A DNA stretch of 64,000 nt from Alcanivorax sp. (GTDB lineage: Bacteria > Pseudomonadota > Gammaproteobacteria > Pseudomonadales > Alcanivoracaceae). Positions within the stretch are counted from its first letter, which is position 1. Each line of letters opens with the position of its first letter. The stretch is from assembly GCF_002726155.1 (NCBI RefSeq), contig NZ_PBSH01000003.1:1-64000 (forward strand). Reading direction: 5' to 3'. The position numbers and the translations under genes were made by a program. Below the pieces are notes generated by a model. The model made no database searches and was not told the DNA's origin. It saw only the letters and a program-made list of their open reading frames with translations. This document shows, in pieces, positions 52,896 to 62,967 of the stretch.

Positions 52896-54389
52896 ATGAT
52901 TGATGGAAAGACACGCATGCCCTCTCGCACCCCGCAGCACCCACTTCGTCGCACCAAGATTGTTGCCACCGTCGGCCCCGCCTCTGCACCGGAACCCATG
53001 CTCGACACACTGATCGGTGCAGGCGTTAACGTCTTTCGGCTGAACTTTTCCCATGGCACCGCAGACACTCACCGCGATACTGCCGACAAGATTCGCCGTT
53101 GCGCCGAACAACGGGGTAAGCACGTAGCGATCCTGGCAGATCTGCAGGGGCCGAAAATCCGTATTGGCTGCTTCCGTGACGGCCCCATCATGCTCACTGC
53201 CGGGCGCCCCTTTACCCTGGATACTGCCCTGCCGGATGACGCTGGCGATGCAGACCAAGTCGGCGTCAGCTACCCACCACTGCCCACCGATTGCCAGGCC
53301 GGGGACATTCTGTTGCTGAATGACGGCCTGCTGGAACTGGAAGTGAACGCCATCAACGGCACCCGTGTGGAATGCACCGTACGAGTAGGGGGCGAGCTGT
53401 CTGATCACAAGGGTGTAAACCGCAAAGGCGGGGGACTCAGCGCCCGCGCCCTTACCGAAAAGGATCTGGCCGACATTATCACCGCCGCCGATATGGATGT
53501 GGATTTCCTCGCCCTGTCTTTTCCCCGCGACGCCGACGATGTGGAAGAAGCCCGCCGCCGCTATCAGGATGCTGGCGGCAAAGGGGGCATTATTGCCAAA
53601 ATTGAGCGCGCAGAAGCGGTGGCCGATGACGACACCCTGGACGCCATCATTGTGGCGTCCGACGGGGTCATGGTGGCACGCGGCGACCTGGCGGTAGAAA
53701 TTGGCGACGCGGAACTGGTGGGCGTGCAAAAACACATTATTCGCCGGGCCCGGGCACTGAACCGCTTCGTGATTACCGCCACCCAGATGATGGAATCCAT
53801 GATCCACAGCCCCCAGCCGACCCGGGCCGAAGTGTCCGACGTGGCCAACGCGGTGCTGGATGGCACCGATGCCGTAATGCTGTCAGCGGAAACCGCAGTG
53901 GGCGATTTCCCCGCGGAAACCGTGCAAGCCATGGACCGCATTATCCTTGGCGCCGAACGCACCTGGCAGGAACGCAGGACCGATCAGCCCATTAATGACC
54001 GCGCGGACAACATTGATGAAGTGATCGCCATGGCCGCCATGCAGGCCGCCAACCGGTTGAGCAACGTGGCGGCCATTATTGCCATGACGGAAACCGGCAA
54101 CACCCCGCGGCTGATGTCACGACTGCGCTCGGGCATGCCTATCTATGCCTTTACGCCCTACCCCTCCAGCCAGCGGCGGGTGGCAATTTTGCGCGGCGTT
54201 CACGCTATCCCCTTCGACAGCCACGCACTGGCCAGTGACACCGTTAATCGTCAGGCGGTGAGCATGCTCCAGGACATGGGCGTCGTGCAGACCGGCGACC
54301 GGATACTGATCACCAAAGGCAACTACGACGACGCCCACGGCGGCACCAACACACTGAAAATCGTGGAAGTGGGCGGCAACATTCAATAG
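52896..54389 (+). CDS. pyk: Pyruvate kinase
   Basis: Final step of glycolysis, making ATP and pyruvate. The product is 497 residues from 52896, or 490 from the ATG at 52917 (MPSRTPQHPLRRTK), which has a better-spaced GGAAAG. Motifs: RRTKIVATVGPAS, VFRLNFSHG, DLQGPKIRIG, the catalytic-site IIAKIERAEAV, MVARGDLAVEIGDAELVGVQ (in part), and TRAEVSDVANAVLDGTDAVM (substrate and Mg). It has the C-terminal allosteric domain. A terminator follows within a repeat. Confidence 0.95.
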   Translation: MIDGKTRMPSRTPQHPLRRTKIVATVGPASAPEPMLDTLIGAGVNVFRLNFSHGTADTHRDTADKIRRCAEQRGKHVAILADLQGPKIRIGCFRDGPIMLTAGRPFTLDTALPDDAGDADQVGVSYPPLPTDCQAGDILLLNDGLLELEVNAINGTRVECTVRVGGELSDHKGVNRKGGGLSARALTEKDLADIITAADMDVDFLALSFPRDADDVEEARRRYQDAGGKGGIIAKIERAEAVADDDTLDAIIVASDGVMVARGDLAVEIGDAELVGVQKHIIRRARALNRFVITATQMMESMIHSPQPTRAEVSDVANAVLDGTDAVMLSAETAVGDFPAETVQAMDRIILGAERTWQERRTDQPINDRADNIDEVIAMAAMQAANRLSNVAAIIAMTETGNTPRLMSRLRSGMPIYAFTPYPSSQRRVAILRGVHAIPFDSHALASDTVNRQAVSMLQDMGVVQTGDRILITKGNYDDAHGGTNTLKIVEVGGNIQ

Positions 54390-54439
54390 GGGGAAGCTCC
54401 TGCAAAATTGAGGCTCCCCTGAATAACGCCTCGCACAAC

Positions 54440-54525
54440 CCAGCCGGCAAGACGCCTAACGCCAGATGCCCGACGAAAAACCTGCAGCCTGCAGGTTTTC
54501 CAGGTCAGGCATCGGGCATCCAGAC
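54440..54525 (+). repeat. CCTGACGCC-family repeat containing the pyk terminator
   Basis: GACGCCTAACGCCAGATGCC on the left faces GGTCAGGCATCGGGCATCC on the right. Between them AAAACCTGCAG-C-CTGCAGGTTTT (54476-54498) forms a good terminator for pyk. Confidence 0.65.
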
Positions 54526-54633
54526 TGCAGCGCTCAAATAACATTCCTACACCATTCCCATACGCAAAAAGACGCCAATAACGGCACGCCCGTTCTAGAC
54601 TGAAATCAAACAGGCTCCGTAAGGCGTATAACA

Positions 54634-55575
54634 ATGAAAATCGGTCTGGTTGTGGATTCAGGTTGTGACCTGCCCAAAGACTTTATTGATGCCAACAACA
54701 TCCTGGTGATGCCGGTTCCGATTCGCATCGGCAAGGAAATTTACGTGGATGACCGGGATCCGCAGCGGGCCCGGGAATTCTATGCCCGCCACGAAATCGA
54801 CAAGAGCCACGACGCAGAAACCGCGCCGCCATCCGTAGAGCAGATCCGCACCCTGTTACTGGACCGTGCCGTGGGCGAATTCGATTATGCCCTGGTGCAA
54901 ACCGTTCCCAAAAGCCGCAGCCCCATTTACGACAACGCCACCGAAGCCGCCCACGCCATCCTGTCCGGCTATAAAAAAGTCCGAGAGGCCGCCGGCCGGG
55001 AAGGCCCCTTCCGCATTCGTGTCAGCGACAGCCAGACTCTGTTCGCCGCCCAGGGCGTGCTCGCCGCTGAAACCGTTCGCCTGATCAATGCCGGCACCAA
55101 AATCGGCGACATTCGCCAACGCATCAGCGACCTGACCCCAAAAACCACCGGCTATGCGGTGGTGCCAGACCTTTACTACGTGCACAAACGCGCCCGGAAG
55201 AAGGGCGACAAAAGCGTTGGCTTTGTCGGCGCGCTGATGGGCTCCGCCCTGGATATCAAACCGATTCTCTGCGCTCGCCGGGACCAGACCTTTCCAGTCG
55301 CCAAGGTGCGAGGTTTTGAAAGCGCGGTGGAAAAAATGTTTGCCCACGCCTGCCAATGCGTGGAAGACGGATTGCTCACACCGATCGTCTGCGTCAGTTA
55401 CGCCGGCGACCCGGATGCGGCCTTCCAGATGCCCGGCTTCAACGCCCTGAAAGCCGCCACCGAGAAACACGATGTACAGTTGCTGGTCAGCCATATGGGG
55501 CTCACCGGCGGCGTGAATATCGGCCCTGGCGCCATCAGCGTGGGCTTTATCACCGATCAGGAAAACTTCCAATAA
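54634..55575 (+). CDS. DegV family protein, copy 1
   Basis: The product is 313 residues. DegV proteins bind a fatty acid in a cleft and act in many bacteria as the substrate-holding subunit of fatty acid kinase (FakB). Typical segments are the N-terminal GLVVDSGCDLPKDFI, the strand-loop ending VMPVPIRIG, and the fatty-acid-site Ser/Thr region near VSDSQTLFAAQG. The C-terminus GGVNIGPGAISVGF is shared with copy 2. No kinase FakA partner is next to it. Confidence 0.85.
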   Translation: MKIGLVVDSGCDLPKDFIDANNILVMPVPIRIGKEIYVDDRDPQRAREFYARHEIDKSHDAETAPPSVEQIRTLLLDRAVGEFDYALVQTVPKSRSPIYDNATEAAHAILSGYKKVREAAGREGPFRIRVSDSQTLFAAQGVLAAETVRLINAGTKIGDIRQRISDLTPKTTGYAVVPDLYYVHKRARKKGDKSVGFVGALMGSALDIKPILCARRDQTFPVAKVRGFESAVEKMFAHACQCVEDGLLTPIVCVSYAGDPDAAFQMPGFNALKAATEKHDVQLLVSHMGLTGGVNIGPGAISVGFITDQENFQ

Positions 55576-55748
55576 TCACCGATTACCGACCATTGGAGCG
55601 GCCAGGGCCCTTGCCCCTTTTTTCCCGCGACAAACCCGTTAGTATGTCCGCGCACCGTGCACCAATAATGACGCCGGACTGAACACACAATAATCCCGGC
55701 GCAGGCACACAAAAGCACGATTGCCTCATTGGCTAACGGGAGAGAACA

Positions 55749-56690
55749 ATGCAAATCGGTCTGGTGGTCGACGCAACGTGCGACCTGCCAAAACACTATA
55801 TTGATCAACACCAGATTCAGGTCCTGCCCATTTCTATCCGCATCGGTGACACCGTTTTTGTGGATAATCGCGACCCTCAACAACGTCAGGACTTTTACGC
55901 GGACAACCGTCTGGACAAAGGCCAGGATGCCGAATCCGTCCCCCTGGACACGGATGCCTTCCGCCAGTTCTTCCTCGACAGAATTGTCCGTCAGTACGAC
56001 TATGCGCTGGTGCAAACCCTGCCCGGCAGCCGCAGCCCCATGTTCAACAATGCCATTCGCGCATCCCATGGCATCTTGCGCGACTACAAGGCAGTGCGCG
56101 CAGAAGCTGGCGTTGAAGGTCCCTTTGCCTTGCGGGTTACCGATAGCCAGACCCTGTTTTGCGGCCAGGCGGTGCTGGCTGCTGCCACCGTCAACATGAT
56201 TGGCAAGGGCATGCGGGTCAGCGATATCCGCAACCGGGTTAACGCCCTGATCCCGTTCACCAGCGGCTATTCTGTAGTCGATGATCTTTACTATGTGCAG
56301 AAACGCGCGCGCAAGAAAGGCGACAAAAGCGTCAGCTGGCTAAGTGCAAAACTGGGCAGCACGCTGGATATCAAGCCCATCCTCTGCGCACGGGCAGGCG
56401 AATCGTTTCCGGCAGACAAAGTGCGTGGTTACCCGACCGCTGTGGAAAAAATGTTCAAGCATGCCTGTGACTGCATTCGTCAGGGCCTGCTGGAACCGGT
56501 TGTCTGTGTCAGCTATGCCGGCGACGAAAACCGTATTACCGAATTGCCCGGTTTCCGTGAATTAAAACTGTGCGCCAAACAGCACGGCGTGGAACTGCTC
56601 AGCACGGGCATGAGCCTCACCGGCGGCGTCAATCTTGGTCCAGGTGCCGTCAATGTCGGTTTCATCAGCGAGACCACCACCTTCTCCTGA
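55749..56690 (+). CDS. DegV family protein, copy 2
   Basis: The product is 313 residues, the same length as copy 1 and similar along its whole length: GLVVDATCDLPKHYI, YALVQTLPGSRSPMF, VTDSQTLFCGQA, YYVQKRARKKGDKSVSW and GGVNLGPGAVNVGF. It arose by tandem duplication; the spacer of about 170 bp may hold its own promoter. Role as for copy 1, with a possible difference in fatty acid preference. Confidence 0.85.
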   Translation: MQIGLVVDATCDLPKHYIDQHQIQVLPISIRIGDTVFVDNRDPQQRQDFYADNRLDKGQDAESVPLDTDAFRQFFLDRIVRQYDYALVQTLPGSRSPMFNNAIRASHGILRDYKAVRAEAGVEGPFALRVTDSQTLFCGQAVLAAATVNMIGKGMRVSDIRNRVNALIPFTSGYSVVDDLYYVQKRARKKGDKSVSWLSAKLGSTLDIKPILCARAGESFPADKVRGYPTAVEKMFKHACDCIRQGLLEPVVCVSYAGDENRITELPGFRELKLCAKQHGVELLSTGMSLTGGVNLGPGAVNVGFISETTTFS

Positions 56691-56708
56691 CACCCGGGCT
56701 GCTCCGCT

Positions 56709-56743
56709 GGCTGCGCAGGCAATCCATGTCTGCCTGTGCAGCC
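56709..56743 (+). terminator. Terminator-like hairpin after the second degV
   Basis: GGCTGCGCAGGCA (56709-56721) with TGCCTGTGCAGCC (56731-56743), 12 of 13 pairs. There is no immediate T-run, so the terminator function is uncertain. Confidence 0.5.
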
Positions 56744-56873
56744 ACGCTTCCCGCTTTCTTACTTGTAAAATCTCCTCCCAACGCTTTCTCAAGCGCCGCC
56801 CGAATACGGCTTTTCGGCAACAGTCTTCTTTCGGCTTTGCTGGCATAGTAGCGCCTGAATTGAAGGAGGAACC

Positions 56874-57092
56874 ATGTCTGATTCCATCAGTACCTTGAAA
56901 AACAAGGGCTTGCCAGCCGATGCGCTGGCCTTTATCGAGTCCTTGCCCGCTGACCAGGCCAGCAAACTGGCGGACACCGTGCTCGCCGCACTGGAAACCA
57001 AAGACGCCCGCGTGGAAAAGGCCATGAACAATGCCTTGAACGTGGTGCCCGGGCCCTTCCGCCGCCCGGTTAAAAAGATGTTGTTCGGTTAA
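56874..57092 (+). CDS. Small helical protein of unknown function, 72 aa
   Basis: The product is 72 residues, Ala-, Asp- and Lys-rich and helical, with a basic C-terminus PFRRPVKKMLFG. GAAGGAGGAACC is a strong ribosome binding site. It lies 18 bp before the next gene, so the two form an operon. Its DALAFIESLPADQASKLADT segment resembles the repeated units in the larger partner, suggesting interaction or common origin. No family recognised. Confidence 0.6.
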   Translation: MSDSISTLKNKGLPADALAFIESLPADQASKLADTVLAALETKDARVEKAMNNALNVVPGPFRRPVKKMLFG

Positions 57093-57110
57093 ATCAGCAG
57101 GAGACAAATC

Positions 57111-58265
57111 ATGCACATTGAAACCCAGGCCGAGCTACTCAAGCTGAGCCGTCTGCTGGAAACCGACGAAGCCGACATGACCTTTCTGGACGGCCAGGAA
57201 CTGAACGCTCTTGCCGCATTCCGTAATAGCGTGTCCAGTTTTTTCTATGAACAGCACCAGGACAGCTACCAGCGTCTGGCCGGCATCAGCAAGCTGGTAC
57301 CCACCGGAGCCAGCGCCAAACTGGCGACCACCGTGCTGGGCTCCGTACTCGCCGCCGGCATCGCCTCCGAGCTGCCCGCCGAGCGCGCCATCAAGCTGGC
57401 GGACAAACTGCCCGACGACTTTCTTGCCAAGCTGTGCATCCATTTGGAGCCGACCCATTCCCGCGCCTTGCTTGCCGCCATGCCCGACAAGATTGTCGCC
57501 ACGGTCGCCAAGGCACTGCTGGCCATGAACGAGCACATTACGCTGGCCCGTTTTGTCGCCGTGATCCAGCCATCCGCCCTGAAGGCCGTCACCAGCACCG
57601 TTAATGACGGTGAAGCCATGGTGAAAATCGCGCTGTACCTGGAAGACAAAAGCAAGCTCGACACCCTGCTTGGGCTACTCAGCGAGACCCAGCAACGGGC
57701 CACCCTGAAAGCCGCTACGGACCATGAGCTGTGGCCCGCCGTGCTATCCCTGAATGGCCACCTGAACACCCGGCTCCGCGGCCAGATGGGCAACCTGGTA
57801 GCTGAACAGGGCGACACCGTGCTGAGCCATATCATCGAAGTGGCCAGCGACCAGCAGCTGTGGACCAACCTGCTGCAGGCGGTGAATGCCATGGACAATA
57901 CGCATCAGCAGGCCGTGGTCAATGTGGCCAAGCTGCGCGAAGAGCACATCATGGAAAGCCTGATCACCACCGTGGCAGAAGAAAACAGCTGGGATGAACT
58001 ACTGCCCCTGCTGCCGCTGCTGGACCATGCTCACCTGGCCCCGGCACTGGACGTGCTCACCGAACGCCAACCCCAGACTCTGGATCAGGCGCTGAGCCAG
58101 GCCCACGACAGCAACCTGCTGGGTCTGTTCGGGCACTTGCCGGAAGGAGAAGAGCAGCGCGTTGCCAAGGCACTGAAAAGCCACGCCACGGATAGCTGGC
58201 AGGCATTCGTTGCGCGTAACAGTGATGCCCAGGAAATTGCCTCGCTCAAGGCCCAGCTGGGCTGA
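57111..58265 (+). CDS. All-helical repeat protein of unknown function, 384 aa
   Basis: The product is 384 residues, almost wholly helical, without signal peptide or membrane segment. Short units of form L-P-x-x-x-x-x-x-L-x-x-x-L-x-P-x-H/x recur, for example AIKLADKLPDDFLAKLCIHL (residues about 90-110) and similar units near 150, 185 and 290, giving the look of an alpha-solenoid like the MgtE N-terminal domain or FliG. Middle residues 64-80 are a hydrophobic small-residue helix. Function unknown. CAGGAG precedes the ATG; convergent with the GFA gene. Confidence 0.6.
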   Translation: MHIETQAELLKLSRLLETDEADMTFLDGQELNALAAFRNSVSSFFYEQHQDSYQRLAGISKLVPTGASAKLATTVLGSVLAAGIASELPAERAIKLADKLPDDFLAKLCIHLEPTHSRALLAAMPDKIVATVAKALLAMNEHITLARFVAVIQPSALKAVTSTVNDGEAMVKIALYLEDKSKLDTLLGLLSETQQRATLKAATDHELWPAVLSLNGHLNTRLRGQMGNLVAEQGDTVLSHIIEVASDQQLWTNLLQAVNAMDNTHQQAVVNVAKLREEHIMESLITTVAEENSWDELLPLLPLLDHAHLAPALDVLTERQPQTLDQALSQAHDSNLLGLFGHLPEGEEQRVAKALKSHATDSWQAFVARNSDAQEIASLKAQLG

Positions 58266-58321
58266 GAGGCGTTAGCTGCGAGGCCGGGTTGCGGTTACCC
58301 CGCACCCGGCCCTGACGACGC

Positions 58322-58726
58322 TCACGAGCGACCCGCCGGGTACTGCGGCAAGTCATCGTTGATGGCCCACCAGTTACAGGCTGAATCCACGTAAAAGTGA
58401 AACGCTGGCCGAGTCGCCAACGGCTCATTCAGCAACCCCGCCCGAATACGCACCACGCCCGGCAGGCTTTCAAGGCGGCTGAACATCGGCGAACCGCACT
58501 CGCGACAGAACACGCGCTGCTTACCCGGTGTGGACTCATACCCTTTCAGTAAATCTTCCCCTCGCACCCAGCGCAGCTGTGCCGTTGCAACCGGAATATT
58601 GGTGACCAGCGCGGTGCCCTGGGCCTTGCGACACTGCTGGCAGTGGCACACCTGTATCGGTTCCAGCTCACCGTCAATCTCGAACGCGACACCACCGCAA
58701 AGACAACTCCCTGTGTACATATTCAT
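58322..58726 (-). CDS. GFA family (CENP-V/GFA domain) zinc protein
   Basis: The product is 134 residues. The zinc ligands of the GFA fold are all visible: C-x-C-G in GSCLCGGVAFE, CHCQQCRKAQG and FCRECGSPMF. The family includes the glutathione-dependent formaldehyde-activating enzyme Gfa, but many members do other work. Proximity to adhC and fghA makes a link to formaldehyde or glutathione attractive but unproven. Confidence 0.82.
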   Translation of the reverse strand: MNMYTGSCLCGGVAFEIDGELEPIQVCHCQQCRKAQGTALVTNIPVATAQLRWVRGEDLLKGYESTPGKQRVFCRECGSPMFSRLESLPGVVRIRAGLLNEPLATRPAFHFYVDSACNWWAINDDLPQYPAGRS

Positions 58727-58741
58727 TCCCTTTTAGTTGCT

Positions 58742-58896
58742 GCAGGAGCACCGCTGGCGGCGCGATTACCTGAGTATCGAGTTGCGAGAAGCGAGAAGCG
58801 AGTTTCGAAATTCAAAAACTGAAAACCACATTGTTTACGGTTTTCGTTGCTCGATACTCGTAGCTGCTTTTATCGCGCCGCCAGCGACGCGCCTAC
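58742..58896. repeat. REP pair (inverted), CCGCTGGCGGCG type
   Basis: GCAGGAGCACCGCTGGCGGC at 58742 faces TCGCGCCGCCAGCGACGCGC and CTAC ending at 58896. Inner sequence has GAAGCGAGAAGCGAG and an inverted GAGTATCGAGTT / CGATACTCG arrangement (58770-58862). Confidence 0.7.
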
Positions 58897-58919
58897 AAAA
58901 AGAATCTTTCGGACGCTTC

Positions 58920-59792
58920 TCAACCCGCCATATGCTCCACCAAGAAGTCCACGAACTGGCGTACCTTCGGTGACAGGTGCCGATGACGGGGATACACCAC
59001 CCAGACCGCTGTGTGTGTGCAGGCATACTGATCCAGCACCGACACCAGATCCCCGCGCGCCAAATCGTCCGCCACATAATAATCCGGCAACTGCACCAGC
59101 CCGATACCCTTGCGCGCCGCATCCAGCAACGCCACCCCCGAGTTGCCCTTCCAGTTCCCCTGCACCTTGCTGTGGCGATGCTGGCCATCCACATCGAAGG
59201 CCCACTGCTCCGAAGACCCCCGCAAGCAATTATGACCAGCCAGCTCGCCCAGGGTATGGGGCCGGGCATGACGCTCAAAATACGCCGGCGATCCCACCAC
59301 ATATTCCCGCCGGGGGCAGAGCCTGCGGGCAATCAGGGAGGAGTCCGGCAAGGCGCCGGTGCGGATCGCCACATCGAATCCCTCATCCACGATATCCACT
59401 CGCCGGTTGGTGAAATCCAGCTGCACTGACAGCTGCGGGTGGCATGCCAGAAAGTCGTTGACCAGCGGCGCGATAAAACGCTCGCCAAAGGTGGTAGCGC
59501 AGGTCAGCTTTAACACGCCGGTGGGCTGCTGCTGGAAGTCACTGATCGCATTCAGCGCTTCCTGAAACCCATCAAACAACTGGCAGCAGTGATCAAAGTA
59601 AACCGCGCCGGCATCCGTCAGCGTCAGCCGCCGGGTGGTGCGGTACAGCAACTGCGTGCCCAGCTGGGTTTCCAGCCGCGCCACCAGCCGGCTCACGTGG
59701 GAACTGGAGACCCCCAGGTCCCGGGCGGCACCCGCAAAGGAGCCCAGCCGCACCACTTCCACGAAGGCTTCGATTCGGTCCCAATGCTGCAT
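58920..59792 (-). CDS. LysR-family transcriptional regulator
   Basis: The product is 290 residues. The N-terminal winged HTH (residues 1-60) reads FVEVVRLGSFAGAARDLGVS and then SSHVSRLVARLETQLG, typical LysR. The C-terminal effector domain (about 90-290) is that of the CrgA/DsdC-like group. It diverges from adhC with 142 bp between starts, so it probably regulates the adhC-fghA formaldehyde operon as well as itself. The ligand is unknown. Confidence 0.9.
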   Translation of the reverse strand: MQHWDRIEAFVEVVRLGSFAGAARDLGVSSSHVSRLVARLETQLGTQLLYRTTRRLTLTDAGAVYFDHCCQLFDGFQEALNAISDFQQQPTGVLKLTCATTFGERFIAPLVNDFLACHPQLSVQLDFTNRRVDIVDEGFDVAIRTGALPDSSLIARRLCPRREYVVGSPAYFERHARPHTLGELAGHNCLRGSSEQWAFDVDGQHRHSKVQGNWKGNSGVALLDAARKGIGLVQLPDYYVADDLARGDLVSVLDQYACTHTAVWVVYPRHRHLSPKVRQFVDFLVEHMAG

Positions 59793-59812
59793 TGTTGCTC
59801 CTGAGCAATAAT
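59791..59812. promoter_or_regulatory. LysR-type palindrome at the regulator start
   Basis: TTGCTC-CT-GAGCAA at 59795-59808 within a 22-bp imperfect palindrome, ATTGTTGCTC/GAGCAATAAT. It overlaps the LysR start codon and lies 123 bp before adhC. Confidence 0.5.
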
Positions 59813-59841
59813 CTATTGCCAGATTGTGCCTTATAGCCTGA

Positions 59842-61044
<1,203 letters not shown>

Positions 61045-61063
61045 GAGGCAATAAATTCCGACC

Positions 61064-61147
61064 GTAGGAGTACCTCTCGAGGTGCGAACCTTACCTGGCA
61101 AGGACTTCTCTCAAGCAGGTTCGCACCTCGAGAGGCACTCCTACAGC
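61064..61147. repeat. REP pair (inverted), ACCTCTCGAGGTGC type
   Basis: GTAGGAGTACCTCTCGAGGT at 61064 faces GCACCTCGAGAGGCACTCCT and ACAGC ending at 61147, with about 30 bp between them. Its left unit is like the left unit at 32762, which is part of the mosaic pair hit by the IS110 element. Confidence 0.85.
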
Positions 61148-61170
61148 GGCTTCGTCAGAAAGGATAAATC

Positions 61171-62016
61171 ATGTCTGATATCGAATTGGTTTCTGCCACC
61201 AAATCCTTTGGTGGCTGGTTGAAACGCTACAAGCATCGCAGCCAGGTTCTCAACTGCGAGATGATCTTTGCCATTTATTTACCGCCAGCGGCGGAAACGA
61301 ATGACGTTCCACTGCTGTGGTGGCTGTCCGGGCTGACCTGCACGGATGAAAATTTCATGCAGAAAGCCGGCGCCCAGCAAACCGCTGCCGAACTGGGGCT
61401 GGCCATTGTCTGCCCCGACACCAGCCCTCGCGGCACCGACCTGCCCGGCGAGCATGAAAGCTACGACTTCGGTTCCGGCGCCGGCTTCTATGTGAATGCC
61501 ACCCAGTCACCCTGGAGCCAGCACTACCGCATGTACGACTATGTGACGGAAGAATTGCCGGCGCTGGTACAGGAACATTTTCCACTCAACGGTAAACAGG
61601 CCATCAGCGGCCATTCCATGGGCGGGCACGGCGCCCTGATCTGTGCGCTGAAGAATCCCGGCCGCTACACCTCCGTCTCCGCCTTCGCACCGATCAGCAA
61701 CCCGATGCAATGCCCCTGGGGCGAAAAAGCGCTGGGGGGCTATCTGGGTGATAACAAAGAGAACTGGAAAACCTGGGATAGCTGTGAGCTGCTGAAGGAA
61801 AAGGGAAGTGCGTTACCACTGATGGTCGATCAGGGGGATGCGGATAATTTCTATACCGATGGTCAGCTACGCCCGGAAGCGCTGAGCGCTGCCTGCAAGG
61901 AAGCCGGCGTGCCGATCACCCTGCGGATGCAGCCCGGCTACGACCATTCCTATTTCTTTATCGCCAGCTTTATTGATGACCATCTAAAGTACCACTTTCA
62001 CCACCTGAGCCAGTGA
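61171..62016 (+). CDS. fghA: S-formylglutathione hydrolase
   Basis: Completes formaldehyde detoxification by releasing formate and glutathione. The product is 281 residues, family length. Nucleophile Ser149 in ISGHSMGGHGAL; acid Asp in MVDQGDADNFYT; His in PGYDHSYFFIASF. The WLSGLTCTDENF oxyanion loop is typical of esterase D. AGAAAGGATAAATC precedes the ATG. Confidence 0.96.
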   Translation: MSDIELVSATKSFGGWLKRYKHRSQVLNCEMIFAIYLPPAAETNDVPLLWWLSGLTCTDENFMQKAGAQQTAAELGLAIVCPDTSPRGTDLPGEHESYDFGSGAGFYVNATQSPWSQHYRMYDYVTEELPALVQEHFPLNGKQAISGHSMGGHGALICALKNPGRYTSVSAFAPISNPMQCPWGEKALGGYLGDNKENWKTWDSCELLKEKGSALPLMVDQGDADNFYTDGQLRPEALSAACKEAGVPITLRMQPGYDHSYFFIASFIDDHLKYHFHHLSQ

Positions 62017-62082
62017 TACCTCCACGGCAAGGCGCCATCCCGGCTGCCTTGCCGTGCCACACTCATCCACTGGAACGCGCTT

Positions 62083-62685
62083 TCAATCGAGCATACCAAC
62101 ATAGTCCGGCTGTGCTTTTACTCGCCCCAACCACGCCCTGATTGCCGGATAATTCTGTAGCGAGAAGCCACCCTGATCGGCCACATGGGTATAGGCGTAC
62201 AGGGCAATGTCCGCAATGGAGTAGCACCCGCCCACGAAGAAAGGCGCAGCCTGTAAGTGCCGCTCCATCACCGCCAGCGCCTCATGCCCCTTTTGTTGTT
62301 TCTCTTGCAAGGCATCCGCATATTTTTCCGGTTCACCCAGCACATGCAGCCAATAACGTGAAGTCGCGATATTCGGTTCGTGGTTGTATTGCTCGAAGAA
62401 CATCCATTGCAGTACCTGTGCCTGCTCGAAGGCATCAACGGGCATTAGCTGGCTGTCTCGCGCCAGATACCAGAGCGCCGCGTTGGATTCCGGCAGGGCT
62501 CTGCCCTCCGGGGTCACCAGCACCGGGATACGGCCATTCGGGTTGATCGCGAGGAAGTCGTCGCTGCGGGTTTCGCCACGGGTAATGTCTTTTTCCTCTC
62601 GCTCGAAAGGGACACCAAGCTGTGCCATGGCCAAGCGTAATTTATAGCAGTTACCGGAAGAGGAAAATTCATACAGGCGATACAT
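62083..62685 (-). CDS. Glutathione S-transferase family protein
   Basis: The product is 200 residues from the ATG at 62685 (MYRLYEFSSSGNCYK), with AAGGA upstream. The thioredoxin-like N-terminal domain has a Ser-Ser-Gly-Asn active-site start, cis-Pro in GRIPVLV and the glutathione-binding LPESNAALWYLA. The all-helical C-terminal domain (about 85-200) contains YSIADIALYAYTHV. Substrate unknown; it neighbours the glutathione-dependent formaldehyde genes. Confidence 0.88.
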   Translation of the reverse strand: MYRLYEFSSSGNCYKLRLAMAQLGVPFEREEKDITRGETRSDDFLAINPNGRIPVLVTPEGRALPESNAALWYLARDSQLMPVDAFEQAQVLQWMFFEQYNHEPNIATSRYWLHVLGEPEKYADALQEKQQKGHEALAVMERHLQAAPFFVGGCYSIADIALYAYTHVADQGGFSLQNYPAIRAWLGRVKAQPDYVGMLD

Positions 62686-62872
62686 ATCAGATCCTTCTGA
62701 CAAGGAATCAAGCACCCCGACGACAGAATGTCACCGCACCGGGAATCGGGCACCGAGACTGCCTTGTTTCGGCAAAGCGCACAACCATCGGCTTGTCGAG
62801 CCTGCCCCCTGTTGACCTCGGGGCAATCAAAGCACCCTGCTAAATGCATTGCGGTGCAGCCGCAAAGCAGCA

Positions 62873-62900
62873 TAAAAAAAGCCAGGGCATTGCCCTGGCT
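62873..62900 (-). terminator. Terminator of the nitronate monooxygenase gene
   Basis: GCCAGGGCA-A-TGCCCTGGC with seven T on the minus strand, about 70 bp past the stop at 62968. Confidence 0.85.
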
Positions 62901-62967
62901 TGCTCGGGAGAGCATTAACTGTATTTGATTGCTGGAAGACCGTTCTCCAGCAATCTGGCCAGGCTCC

